Part shown: positions 43,918-52,708 of the stretch, in pieces
Position numbering within the stretch: position 1 is the first letter of the stretch
How the letters are laid out: each line of letters starts with the position of its first letter
DNA from: Anaerolineae bacterium
GTDB lineage: Bacteria > Chloroflexota > Anaerolineae > DUEN01
Length of the DNA: 64,000 bases
Direction: 5' to 3'
NCBI GenBank assembly: GCA_025060615.1
Contig: JANXBS010000017.1
Span: forward strand, 1-64,000
Made by a program: the position numbers and the translations under genes
The notes under the pieces: model-generated
What the model was told of the DNA's origin: nothing
What the model saw: only the letters and a program-made list of their open reading frames with translations
Database searches by the model: none

Positions 43918-45471
43918 ATGCCATCGGTCTCTGTTCGGGACGCACAGGCTCCCCTGATCCTTACGCTAGATATCGGCACGTCCTCCCTGCGCGTGCTGTT
44001 GTTCGATGCTCAAGGACGTCAGGTGTCCGGCGTAGAGGCGCGCACGCAGTACACTGTTCACACCACCCCTGATGGCGGCGCCGAACTAGACCCACAGGCC
44101 GTGCTGGCAGCTGCCATCGAGTGTTTCGATCAGGCCTTGGCTCAGGCTGGCGATCGGCAGGCTCAGATTGCCGGCGTTGGCGCATGCAGCCTGGCGTCAT
44201 CACTGGTGGGCGTCGCCGGCGAGGAGGCAGTGACGCCCGTCTACATCTGGGCAGATACTCGCCCGACGCCAGATGCGGAGGCCCTAAGGGCGGCATTAGA
44301 CGAGAAGGCCGTACACGATCGCACCGGCTGTGTGATTCACGCCAGTTACCTCCCTGCTCGCTTTCTGTGGTTACACCGGACGCGACCTGATCTGCTCGCT
44401 CGCGCGCAGCGCTGGATGTCCATCAGTGAGTATCTCTACTGGCGGCTGTTGGGGGAGATCACCTGCAGCCTATCCATCGCCTCCTGGACAGGGCTGCTCG
44501 ATCGCAGGCAACTGACTTGGGATCGCGAGTGGCTGTCACGGCTGCCAATTGTGGAATCACAGCTCTCCCCGTTGAGCGATGTGGATGTGCCATTACGGAT
44601 CAGACGGCCGGAGTTCGCGCGACGCTGGCCGGCCCTGGCCCAGGTGCCCTGGTTTCCCGCGGTAGGAGATGGCGTTGGTAGTAACCTCGGCTCAGGCTGC
44701 ACGACGCCGCGACGGATCGCTGTCAATGCGGGCACCAGCGGAGCGATGCGGGTGGTGATCCCCGGCACGCCTGAACGCGTTCCAGATGGACTTTGGTGCT
44801 ATCGGGTAGACCGCCACTACAGCTTACTTGGCGGAGCGCTGAGCAATGTGGGCAATGTCTTCCAATGGCTCCGCCAGACGCTGCAACTGGGCTCGCCGGA
44901 GGAGATCGAGCGGCACCTGGCCGAGGCCGAGCCGGATGGGCATGGGCTGACAGTGCTTCCCTTTCTGGCCGGGGAGCGTGCCCCCGGATGGGCCGGCCAT
45001 GCTCGCGCTGCGTTTGTTGGCATCGGATGGCACACGCGGCCGTTGGACTTGTTGCAGGCCGGCCTGGAGTCAGTGGCATATCGCTTTGCGCTTCTCTATC
45101 ACTTGCTGGAGCCAACGGTGGCCGGCGCGGGGGAAACAACGGGCGAAGAGGAAGCAGCGGGGAAGGATAGGAGAGGGGCCGGCCCCGAGGTGATCGTCTC
45201 CGGCGGGGCGATGCTGAGTTCGCCTGCGTGGACGCAGATCCTATGCGATGTGTTGGGCCGACCTGTCATCACTTCTGCTGAAACTGAGGCAACCAGCCGC
45301 GGCGCCGCGCTGCTGGCGCTGAAGGCGTTGGGCGTGATCAAAGAGGTGGACGAACTTCCGGCAGCGCTAGGCCGAGTTTTTCACCCGTGCTCAGAACGTC
45401 ATCGCCGTTACCAGGAAGCCATTGAGCGACAACGACGGCTGTATGAACTGCTGATCGGCGTTCGGAAATGA
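43918..45471 (+). CDS. FGGY-family carbohydrate kinase (gluconokinase- or xylulokinase-like)
   Basis: A 517-residue sugar kinase. The ATP-binding fold starts with LTLDIGTSSLRVLLFDAQG, and the second half has NAGTSGAMRVVIPG and EVIVSGGAMLSSPAWTQIL. The early DIGTSSLR segment looks closest to gluconokinases, but FGGY specificity cannot be fixed by eye. The ATG at 43918 follows AGGAGGATGAG. It meets the end of the minus-strand catabolic cluster tail to tail and may phosphorylate a product of that pathway. The linker TTGEEEAAGKDRRGA near residue 410 is an unusual charged insertion. Confidence 0.88.
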   Translation: MPSVSVRDAQAPLILTLDIGTSSLRVLLFDAQGRQVSGVEARTQYTVHTTPDGGAELDPQAVLAAAIECFDQALAQAGDRQAQIAGVGACSLASSLVGVAGEEAVTPVYIWADTRPTPDAEALRAALDEKAVHDRTGCVIHASYLPARFLWLHRTRPDLLARAQRWMSISEYLYWRLLGEITCSLSIASWTGLLDRRQLTWDREWLSRLPIVESQLSPLSDVDVPLRIRRPEFARRWPALAQVPWFPAVGDGVGSNLGSGCTTPRRIAVNAGTSGAMRVVIPGTPERVPDGLWCYRVDRHYSLLGGALSNVGNVFQWLRQTLQLGSPEEIERHLAEAEPDGHGLTVLPFLAGERAPGWAGHARAAFVGIGWHTRPLDLLQAGLESVAYRFALLYHLLEPTVAGAGETTGEEEAAGKDRRGAGPEVIVSGGAMLSSPAWTQILCDVLGRPVITSAETEATSRGAALLALKALGVIKEVDELPAALGRVFHPCSERHRRYQEAIERQRRLYELLIGVRK

Positions 45472-45505
45472 CCAATGCCGCAATCTTTTTTCGATACAGA
45501 CAGGG

Positions 45506-46258
45506 TCAAAACGTGATGGTCAGCCCGCCATCCACAGTGATCACTTGACCCGTGATGTACGAGGCATCGGGGCCAGCCAGAAACCAAGCGACGCCGGCGA
45601 TCTCCTCGGGTCGTCCAGCTCGCCGCAGGGGAAGGTGATGTCCCCGAACGTAATTTTGGAGGAACCACTCCGTCTCTAGCTCATTGACGCCATTGACTAC
45701 GCTCATGGGCGTGTCCACAAAGCCCGGTGCGATGGCGTTGACCAGGATCCCACGGTCGGCTAGCTCCAGCGCCAGCGCTCGGCAATATTGGTTGAGCGCA
45801 GCCTTGGCCATCGCATAGGCGCTACCGCCTCGCTCCACCCGCTCGCCGTGGATCGAGGTGATATGGATGATGCGCCCCCCTTCTATCATCAAAGGCACCG
45901 CCATGCGCGTCAAGTGAATCGCGCCGTTCACCATAACATCGAATGGCTTGCGCCACTCGTCCAACGGGGAAACGATGGGATCGCTGGTGAGATAGATGCC
46001 TGCGCAGTTGACCAACACGTCCAACCGGCCCCAATGCTGCCGGATGGCCTCGCCGATGCGCTCCGCTGTGGCTGGATCGCTGTAGTCGCCAGGGCAGACC
46101 AGGTGGTGGCCCGCCGGGAGCGAATCACGCACGGCCTCGAGCTCTCTTGCTCGCCGCGCCGTGAGGCAAACATCACACCCCTCTTGGGCGAAGCGGATCG
46201 CGGTCGCCTTGCCGATGCCCGAAGAAGCACCTGAAATCAGAGCCTTCTTTCTGTCCAT
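45506..46258 (-). CDS. short-chain dehydrogenase/reductase
   Basis: A 250-residue classical SDR. The nucleotide-binding motif is ALISGASSGIGKATAIRFA, then LVNCAGIY. The catalytic residues are in IIHITSIHGERVERGGSAYA with the YxxxK pair in SAYAMAKAAL. It ends DASYITGQVITVDGGLTITF, as is usual for sugar-alcohol or ketogluconate reductases. The start follows ATAGGAGGAA. It is the last gene of the long minus-strand locus, with a 162-base gap before it that holds only a small hairpin (GTGGAG/CTCCAC). Confidence 0.9.
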   Translation of the reverse strand: MDRKKALISGASSGIGKATAIRFAQEGCDVCLTARRARELEAVRDSLPAGHHLVCPGDYSDPATAERIGEAIRQHWGRLDVLVNCAGIYLTSDPIVSPLDEWRKPFDVMVNGAIHLTRMAVPLMIEGGRIIHITSIHGERVERGGSAYAMAKAALNQYCRALALELADRGILVNAIAPGFVDTPMSVVNGVNELETEWFLQNYVRGHHLPLRRAGRPEEIAGVAWFLAGPDASYITGQVITVDGGLTITF

Positions 46259-46420
46259 CGTGTGAATATTCCTCCTATAGGTGAGAAGCTAAAATAACGG
46301 GTTTTGTGGAGTGGAACCCTCCACGCCACCCCATTCGGCCAGGAAAGAGCATTCCTTTGTCTTCTTATACCCTACGTTCAGGAGCAGGCAGATGCCCCTA
46401 CGGGGGTGATGCGGTGTAGT

Positions 46421-47329
46421 TTACCGGCCGGCATAGATGGTGACGCGCGTCTCAATGGCCTGACCGGGATCGAGGACTGAACATTGTCCCAGCCGAGCTG
46501 CCTCGTTCACCGAAAGCGGCATCGCCGTGCAAGGCTCCAGAATGGCGACGTAGTGATCGTCGAAGCCGCCATAGGAGGCGAAATACCAGGCGTAGGGAAA
46601 CACGCGTCGATCAAAGATGTAGACGAACGTGAGATCACGATGAGCGCTCCGCCACGCCATCCGGCCGTCCTGGAGATCGTAAAGGAACAGGAAGTCCACC
46701 GTCCCCTCTTTAGGGGGTATGATGTCGGCCCGCTGTCCCTGGATCGTCGGCCAGGGGAAAGGCGCTACATCGGTCCAGCGAGACCATTGGGGATCTGCCA
46801 CCCGGGCTGTCCGTGCCGGACATTCAATCCGATCCCCTGGCTCGATCGCCAGAGCGGCGTGCAGCTTCCACAGGAAAACGCGCCGCTCGCTCGTAGGGTT
46901 GTAAATGCGATAATCTAGGTCCAGATACGGCCCATCCGAGCGCAGCTCCATGCGTCGCCGATACTCCAGACCACATAAAGGCAGCGTGCCGGACAGGACA
47001 AGAGCACTTCCCTCGATGCGATGATCGAGCGCCATCGTCCACAGCTCTCCGTGGTCAGGGCTATCCACCCCGTTCAGCAGCTCTGGGATGTCATTGGGAA
47101 GCAGCTCATCAATTCCGCCATAGAAGTTTGGGTCATATGCGCTGCCCGGCGGTAGCTTTTCCAACCTTAAGCGCGCATTTCGCCACAGGAATTGATGACC
47201 TGTGGCCAAGTCCACCAAGCTGACCACACGTCCGCCCACGCTCGGGGCCACGTCCACCTGTAGAAAGCGGTTTTCCAGACGCACCAGAGGCGTCCCATCC
47301 AGTGAAAGGTCTTCTCGAATCCCAGTCAT
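46421..47329 (-). CDS. galactose mutarotase-like (aldose 1-epimerase superfamily) protein
   Basis: A 302-residue protein with the beta-sandwich pattern of the galactose mutarotase superfamily: LENRFLQVDVAPSVGGRVVS near the start, GGIDELLPNDIPE, and FLWKLHAALAIEPGDRIE. Classical catalytic His/Glu positions cannot be assigned with certainty, so it may be a sugar-binding or epimerising enzyme of unclear specificity. It sits 6 bases behind the racemase-like gene and within the catabolic cluster. Confidence 0.75.
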   Translation of the reverse strand: MTGIREDLSLDGTPLVRLENRFLQVDVAPSVGGRVVSLVDLATGHQFLWRNARLRLEKLPPGSAYDPNFYGGIDELLPNDIPELLNGVDSPDHGELWTMALDHRIEGSALVLSGTLPLCGLEYRRRMELRSDGPYLDLDYRIYNPTSERRVFLWKLHAALAIEPGDRIECPARTARVADPQWSRWTDVAPFPWPTIQGQRADIIPPKEGTVDFLFLYDLQDGRMAWRSAHRDLTFVYIFDRRVFPYAWYFASYGGFDDHYVAILEPCTAMPLSVNEAARLGQCSVLDPGQAIETRVTIYAGR

Positions 47330-47335
47330 AGAAGG

Positions 47336-48007
47336 TTACCCCTTTCTGCTGAGCACAGCCTTCGCCCGTTCGATCGCCAGACGAGGGCTGGACAAAATGG
47401 GCACGCTCTTTTCAGCAGGCCCTAGGGCTTCGAGGGCCCGCGCCATCGAGGCTTGCGCCAGCACGACGACCTCGTTACGGCTTGATAACTCTAACACCGT
47501 CGCCCGCACAAGCCGGTCGTGAGTCTCAAGATCTCCAGCGCGGAGGGCCGTGTAAGCCCCCTCACATAGCATTGTCTCTACCTCGACCTGTTTGCCAAGC
47601 GCGGCCGCCCGAGTCCGCACTAGCTCCGACGTGGGCTTGAGCGTAGTGGAAACCGTGGCAGCGACGCCAATGCGCCGGCCCAGCGAGAGCGCCTGATCTA
47701 CCATCGGCTCGTCCACTTTGAGCACAGGGATATCCACTAGCGCTTGTGCTATATCGGCACAGGGCGAAATGGAAGAACAAGTGAGCTGAACTACATCAGC
47801 TCCGGCCTGCTCTGCCGCCATCGCGTGCTCGGCAACCCGGTGGTGAACGAAGGGGGTCAGACCGCCAGCAGCCAACACCGCTCTCAGCAAGACCTCATCG
47901 GCGATATGCCAGACCTCCACGTCGTCATCTAGGATCTCTTGGGCCAACTCGGTGAAAAGCCCAACTAGTGCGGGCATCGTGTGCACAAAGACTAGTTTCT
48001 TGGTCAC
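47336..48007 (-). CDS. Asp/Glu/hydantoin racemase-family protein
   Basis: A 223-residue protein of the Asp/Glu racemase superfamily, which uses two cysteines as acid and base. The first is in VVQLTCSSISPCADIA; the second expected cysteine is in VETMLCEGAYTALRAGDL. The family contains amino-acid and hydantoin racemases and maleate isomerases. The start is taken as GTG at 48007, with AAGGGG upstream; the open frame runs back to 48049. In this cluster it might invert a carbon next to an amino or acid group. Confidence 0.8.
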   Translation of the reverse strand: MTKKLVFVHTMPALVGLFTELAQEILDDDVEVWHIADEVLLRAVLAAGGLTPFVHHRVAEHAMAAEQAGADVVQLTCSSISPCADIAQALVDIPVLKVDEPMVDQALSLGRRIGVAATVSTTLKPTSELVRTRAAALGKQVEVETMLCEGAYTALRAGDLETHDRLVRATVLELSSRNEVVVLAQASMARALEALGPAEKSVPILSSPRLAIERAKAVLSRKG

Positions 48008-48029
48008 AGGATTTCCCCTTCTTTCCATC

Positions 48030-49787
48030 TCACTGCCTTGAAGCCACACGCTCCATTAACACCTGCTTTCTCTCCAGGATGCGTTTCACCAGTGAATCGT
48101 AACTGTTGCTGAACTCGGTCAGCGTGTTTCGCACTGGCGTCCAGGCGGCTACTGCATCCTCGTCCTCCAAGGCTAAGATCTGTCTTGGGCGAAAGCGATC
48201 CTGATCGGTCATCCCCCAGGCTGGATCGGCCACGTAGTATGCCTGCTTGAAGATCTCGCTATGAGCCAGCACTTCCAAGACGGCCGTTGGCACTGGCTCC
48301 TCGATCCGCCGAGGATCTAACGCAATCCCTCTTCGGCAGTCAAAGGCCCGGCGCACGTTGGGGAAGACTGTGATAATAGAAGTGCCCAACGCTTCGGTGA
48401 TGTCGGGGAAGGCTGAAGGGAGCGACTCATACCCATCTCCCTCATAGACGCGCAGCGAGGCGATTAGCGGTCGTATACGCCGGAGATCAAAGCCTTTCGC
48501 TTTCATCCAGGCATACAGCCGCTTAAGGATGGCTACACCGGACCAGGCCGCGGCCTCACGCGCTGCTGCCTCGCTGATGCCGTGGCGAGATAGCTCGCCC
48601 AAGTTGGAGAGCAGCTCATCGCGAACCGGGTAAGCGAGACGACCGCTCATGTGAGCCAGCGTGGAAAAGATCGCCGCCCCCTCTTGGATTACCTCAGCGA
48701 AGCGCAGGTGCTGGAAGAGGCCAAAGTTGACCGTGATGGTCACACCGATGCCGCGCCGAGTGAGGACTGAGCATGCCTCCAGGCCGGCGCGGGTCGCCGG
48801 CAGTTTGAAGACGACGTTGGGGACGCCACCGTCCAGTTTGCATTGCAGCTCCTCGTAGATGGCGAGGGCATCGGCCACCATTGTCGCCGCATCGCCGTGT
48901 TTGTGCGGATTGACCTGTAAGCTGACGCAGCCCATCTCACCCTCAGTGAGCAGGAAGATGGGACGCAACAGGCGCATATTGGCGAAGACGATCTCTAAGG
49001 TGACCCTCCTAGCCAGCGCGTCATGGTCCGCATCGGGGTGGGCAGCGAGGATCTCATCTACGATGAGCGTCCAATAGCCGGGATCGGCAGCCCAGGCGAT
49101 GTCCACCAGGGTGGGATTGCAGGTCACGAACGAAGCCCCCAGGTAGAGGGCATAAGGTAGGAAAGCCGCGTAATCGTTGCTGATTTCTGTTATTGTCTCT
49201 CCGGCCAGGCGCATCTCTGCGATACGGCGTAGGTTGCTGCGTGCTAGTTCAGCACTCAGGTTGGTCAAGTACTCACCGACCGAGTTACCGATCAGCGCCC
49301 GGGCCTCTGCTTCGGGATTGGCCACACCTTCAGCCTTGAGGCGGGCAACAGCCTCTCGACGCTCGCTGGACAGGAACTCAAGGGCAACATGAGGAGCGCG
49401 GGATGAGAGGCTCGCCGTGAAAGCGTACGCCTCCCTTGCCAGAGCGGCCACCTGCTCATCGGTCAAGGCCAACTCGCCGTGAAAGGCTGGATTCTGCAAG
49501 TTCCAACGCGGCAGAAACGAGGAGAGCGCCAGAAACAGGCGAGCCCCGAAACGCAAGAACGCTTCTTGACGCGGTATAACTGCGCTGTCAAACTCGTGTT
49601 GAATCCGCTGCCGAAGCCAGTTCCAAGTGAAGCGAAACCGTCCTGGCGGGGTGAAGAATATCAGGCCGTCCAGCGCCTGTTGCGTTTTGCCTTGCTGGAT
49701 CATCCTCAACAACTCTTCGTTGGTAAACGCTTCCCATTGTTGCCGCTCGGCACGAATCCGTTCTTTCAAAAGCTCTGGAATGCTCAT
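48030..49787 (-). CDS. transaldolase-like protein with a long N-terminal extension
   Basis: A 585-residue protein. The region from about residue 215 to 510 resembles the transaldolase barrel: LGASFVTCNPTLVDIAW, CVSLQVNPHKHGDAATMVAD, and VVFKLPATRAGLEACSVLTR with the Schiff-base lysine. Normal transaldolases have 220-390 residues; here about 200 extra residues precede the barrel and about 80 follow it. The N-terminal part is helical and not recognised. The ATG at 49787 follows TGGAGG. It probably splits or transfers a three-carbon unit of the sugar handled by the locus. Confidence 0.75.
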   Translation of the reverse strand: MSIPELLKERIRAERQQWEAFTNEELLRMIQQGKTQQALDGLIFFTPPGRFRFTWNWLRQRIQHEFDSAVIPRQEAFLRFGARLFLALSSFLPRWNLQNPAFHGELALTDEQVAALAREAYAFTASLSSRAPHVALEFLSSERREAVARLKAEGVANPEAEARALIGNSVGEYLTNLSAELARSNLRRIAEMRLAGETITEISNDYAAFLPYALYLGASFVTCNPTLVDIAWAADPGYWTLIVDEILAAHPDADHDALARRVTLEIVFANMRLLRPIFLLTEGEMGCVSLQVNPHKHGDAATMVADALAIYEELQCKLDGGVPNVVFKLPATRAGLEACSVLTRRGIGVTITVNFGLFQHLRFAEVIQEGAAIFSTLAHMSGRLAYPVRDELLSNLGELSRHGISEAAAREAAAWSGVAILKRLYAWMKAKGFDLRRIRPLIASLRVYEGDGYESLPSAFPDITEALGTSIITVFPNVRRAFDCRRGIALDPRRIEEPVPTAVLEVLAHSEIFKQAYYVADPAWGMTDQDRFRPRQILALEDEDAVAAWTPVRNTLTEFSNSYDSLVKRILERKQVLMERVASRQ

Positions 49788-49803
49788 CACGATGCCTCCA
49801 TGG

Positions 49804-50625
49804 TTAGGCTTGTCCCCACGCGCTGCGGATAAAAGCTGCCGCTGCTGCTACCCCATCTTGGCCTTGACGGGATGCCTCCTCCATGCAGATCCAGCCATCC
49901 CATCCCGCCTGCTTCAGACGTCGGAACAGAGGGAGAAACGGGGTAATCCCCGTGCCCAGCAAGACGTGCCGTAAGGCCCCACGCGTCGCCGTATCCGAGG
50001 CGTGCACCGTCGCCACGCGATCCACTACCTGATCAAGCAACGCTAGAGGATCTTCGGCGAAAGCAGCGGCGTTGCCCGTATCGAAGTTGATCTTCAATCC
50101 CACTCCAGCGGTACGATGGACGATCTCAAGGAAGATGTCGGGGGGCTGCGAGAAATCAGTGTACTCCCAGGCCCCTGGCTTGGCGTGATTCTCGTAGACG
50201 GGGGTCACGCCCATGCCGCGCGTCCGCTCGACCAACCGTACCAGCCCCTCGACAGCCCATGCAATGCCATCGTCGCGGCCAACGGTTGGGTGGGCCTGGC
50301 CGGCTGTAACGCGCACGAACTCAGCTCCCAACATAGCGGCGACCTCCATCGTTTCCTGAGCCAGAATAAGCTCGCGCGCTCGGCATGCCGGGTCAGGATG
50401 GGTGAAATCCGGGTAGGTGGTCACCATCGCCACACGTATTCCTTCCCCTTCGATCTGACGGCGCAACGCGGCCACGGCCGATGGTGAGCGATCGCGGACG
50501 AACAAAATGCTGAGATCGATAGCATCCAGCCCTAGGCTGGCTCCCATGCGCGCCCACTCCACCACCGTCATGCGGCCGGCGATGATGTCGTCGAAAAACG
50601 AAACGGGCAGGCAGCTCAGCTTCAT
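49804..50625 (-). CDS. xylose isomerase-like TIM-barrel protein (sugar phosphate isomerase/epimerase)
   Basis: A 273-residue protein of the AP endonuclease 2/xylose isomerase-like family. The barrel shows metal-binding positions in VYENHAKPGAWEYTDF, INFDTGNAAAFAEDP, TVHASDT and the final GWICMEEASRQG. Such enzymes isomerise or epimerise sugars, keto-sugars or inositol derivatives. It lies 16 bases ahead of the transaldolase-like gene. The other TIM barrel of this type (51893) is only distantly similar, so the two probably act on different intermediates. Confidence 0.85.
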   Translation of the reverse strand: MKLSCLPVSFFDDIIAGRMTVVEWARMGASLGLDAIDLSILFVRDRSPSAVAALRRQIEGEGIRVAMVTTYPDFTHPDPACRARELILAQETMEVAAMLGAEFVRVTAGQAHPTVGRDDGIAWAVEGLVRLVERTRGMGVTPVYENHAKPGAWEYTDFSQPPDIFLEIVHRTAGVGLKINFDTGNAAAFAEDPLALLDQVVDRVATVHASDTATRGALRHVLLGTGITPFLPLFRRLKQAGWDGWICMEEASRQGQDGVAAAAAFIRSAWGQA

Positions 50626-50706
50626 TGCAGTTCTTCACTCCCAAGGTGGATAAACGAGTTAGCAAAGACTGTCTCGTCACTCTATTAACCTTCATTGCCT
50701 CGCTAC

Positions 50707-51837
50707 TCAGTCATCCTCTTTCCACCGCATATTCGCGGCGTACTCTTCGGCGATCTTACGCATGTCCCAATAAAAGCTGGGGATATCAGCAGGCGCCCAT
50801 GTGTCGTCTATGATGCATACCGGGATGCCGATGGTATCTGGGGCCAAGGTTTCCATCATATACCGGAAGTTGGCGAGCATTTGCTCCGGTGTCTCCCCGA
50901 AGTCGAACATGACCTCGATCAGCCCCCACCCAGCGAATACTTGTCGCAGCTCCGGAAACTCTTTGTAGCTGTAGCGATAGGAACAGTTCAGCCCCTTTAG
51001 CTTGGGGGTGTGGGCTGTGTAGAGCCATTTGCAGGGGTGGGGGCCGCAGTTGTGGAGCAGACCACTGCCCCAAGGAGCGTACAGACGATTGTTATAGGGA
51101 ATGCTGAACTCTCGAAAGATCTCTGGCCCAATGGTGGCGCACACATCGTCGCTGACAAAGCTCTTGTATTTCTCTGGTGCCCAGATAGGGTCGAAGTCAA
51201 TGCCCGTCATGCGCTCGATGCCGCCTACCGCATCCACGATGGCGTAGTACAGCTCAAGCTGAACGTCGGTGACCATGTTGAGTAGGTAGTGCATGGCCTG
51301 TGGATTGTCATAGAAGCCGGTGTAGAGCAGATTGGTGTCGAGCAAGTCTTTGCACGTGTTAAGAGGGCCGCCGCTGTCAATCCCTGTGATGTAGACATCC
51401 GGCGGCAGGTTTTCGGCGTGGTAGCGCAGCCGCTGCAGGTTCTGCGGCGCGAGGCCGGCGTCTAGCCCCGGCTTCTGCAGTGTATACACCTGCTCTAGAT
51501 CAGCGATGATGTGCCCTCCCGTCCCTGGCGGCTGGTTGGGATCATCACTCCAGTACGGCTCCATGCCGAACATGGTGGCGATGGTCATGTAACCGAACGT
51601 GACTCGGGCGAACGGGATATAGTCATCGGGGATCAGTGCTAGCGACCTGCGGATGATCTCCAGGTTGACCTGGAACTGGATCTCTGTGCTCTCATACTGC
51701 TCGCGCAGGGTATAACCACACGAGGGGTTGAGCCACAGGATTACCGGGATGTGATCTACCCGCCGGTAGTCCCATAGACGACGTCGCAGCTCTTTGCGCT
51801 GCTCGATCTGATCGTGATCAATGTCCAAATGGATCAT
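50707..51837 (-). CDS. URO-D-type methyltransferase-like protein
   Basis: A 376-residue protein of the uroporphyrinogen decarboxylase superfamily. The block GSGLLHNCGPHPCKWLYTAH has the His-x-Cys pattern followed by a later Cys that binds zinc in the corrinoid methyltransferases of this family (MtaA/MtbA type and relatives). It lacks the N-terminal arginine pattern of true heme-pathway HemE, so a methyl-transfer role is favoured. It sits in the same transcript as two MttB homologues. No corrinoid-binding protein gene is in the window. Confidence 0.75.
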   Translation of the reverse strand: MIHLDIDHDQIEQRKELRRRLWDYRRVDHIPVILWLNPSCGYTLREQYESTEIQFQVNLEIIRRSLALIPDDYIPFARVTFGYMTIATMFGMEPYWSDDPNQPPGTGGHIIADLEQVYTLQKPGLDAGLAPQNLQRLRYHAENLPPDVYITGIDSGGPLNTCKDLLDTNLLYTGFYDNPQAMHYLLNMVTDVQLELYYAIVDAVGGIERMTGIDFDPIWAPEKYKSFVSDDVCATIGPEIFREFSIPYNNRLYAPWGSGLLHNCGPHPCKWLYTAHTPKLKGLNCSYRYSYKEFPELRQVFAGWGLIEVMFDFGETPEQMLANFRYMMETLAPDTIGIPVCIIDDTWAPADIPSFYWDMRKIAEEYAANMRWKEDD

Positions 51838-51892
51838 ACGCTAGCCTCTGGCTTTCAGCCCTCGACAGTTAGCAATTGTCCTTCGTCGGTAG

Positions 51893-52708
51893 CTATATCA
51901 AGGTCCGCATGTAGGACACCGTCTGCTCGGCAGCGGTGTCTGGATCTGGTTGGGCTAACAGTTCCGCCGAGAGGAACCCCTGATAGCCAAGCTCACGTAG
52001 TGTGGCCACGATAAGGGGAAAGGGAATGAGGCCGCTCCCCGGCGGCCGGCGATGGTTATCGCCCAAGTGTATATGCCACAGGCGGCCGGCTGCCATAGCA
52101 CGCCGAAACGGCTCCGTCCACGAGCTCTCCTCGATGTTAGCGTGGTACGTGTCGAGCAATAGCCCTAGGGCTGGGTGGGCCACCTCGTCGAGAAACGCCA
52201 ACCCCTCATCGGCATTTCGGATGAGGTCCATCTCGTAACGGTTCAGCGGCTCCAGGACCAGGCGAACACCGCGGGCGGCTGCCTCGTCGGCTGCCGAGCG
52301 CAACAAGGCGATCAGCCGGCCACGTGCCCCATCGCCAACAGTTGCAGCGCGGCCCCGAAAGCTGCCGATGGTGACGAGAGGGGCACCTATTGCGGCGGCG
52401 AAGCTGATCAGTTCGTGCAAGCGAGCCTCCGCTTGCTGAGCCTTTACCGGGTCAGCATGGAGCAGGGTCAGGCCCGTTGCGAAGGCGATGGCGCCACTCC
52501 CCACCGCTGCAGCAGCCAGGCCGTATTGGTTGAGCGCAGCGCGTATGGCACCGGCATCGAGCTGCGCCGGATCACACGTCATCAGCTCCACGCCATCCAC
52601 ACCCAGACGGGCTGCCTTCGCCAACTTCTCCTCGAAGGTGCCACTAAGGAGTGCTACCGGCACGATCGGTTGGACCTCGGGTGTCTGAATCGCCAGAGAG
52701 AGTTTCAT
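51893..52708 (-). CDS. xylose isomerase-like TIM-barrel protein (sugar phosphate isomerase/epimerase)
   Basis: A 271-residue TIM-barrel protein. Metal-site regions are VLEPLNRYEMDLIRNADEGL, LGLLLDTYHANIEESSW, LWHIHLGDNHRRPPGSG and GFLSAELLAQPDPD. The pattern matches tagatose/fructose 3-epimerase and IolE/IolI-like enzymes. Its ATG overlaps the stop of the aminotransferase gene (ATGA), suggesting tight coupling with that enzyme. Confidence 0.87.
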   Translation of the reverse strand: MKLSLAIQTPEVQPIVPVALLSGTFEEKLAKAARLGVDGVELMTCDPAQLDAGAIRAALNQYGLAAAAVGSGAIAFATGLTLLHADPVKAQQAEARLHELISFAAAIGAPLVTIGSFRGRAATVGDGARGRLIALLRSAADEAAARGVRLVLEPLNRYEMDLIRNADEGLAFLDEVAHPALGLLLDTYHANIEESSWTEPFRRAMAAGRLWHIHLGDNHRRPPGSGLIPFPLIVATLRELGYQGFLSAELLAQPDPDTAAEQTVSYMRTLI

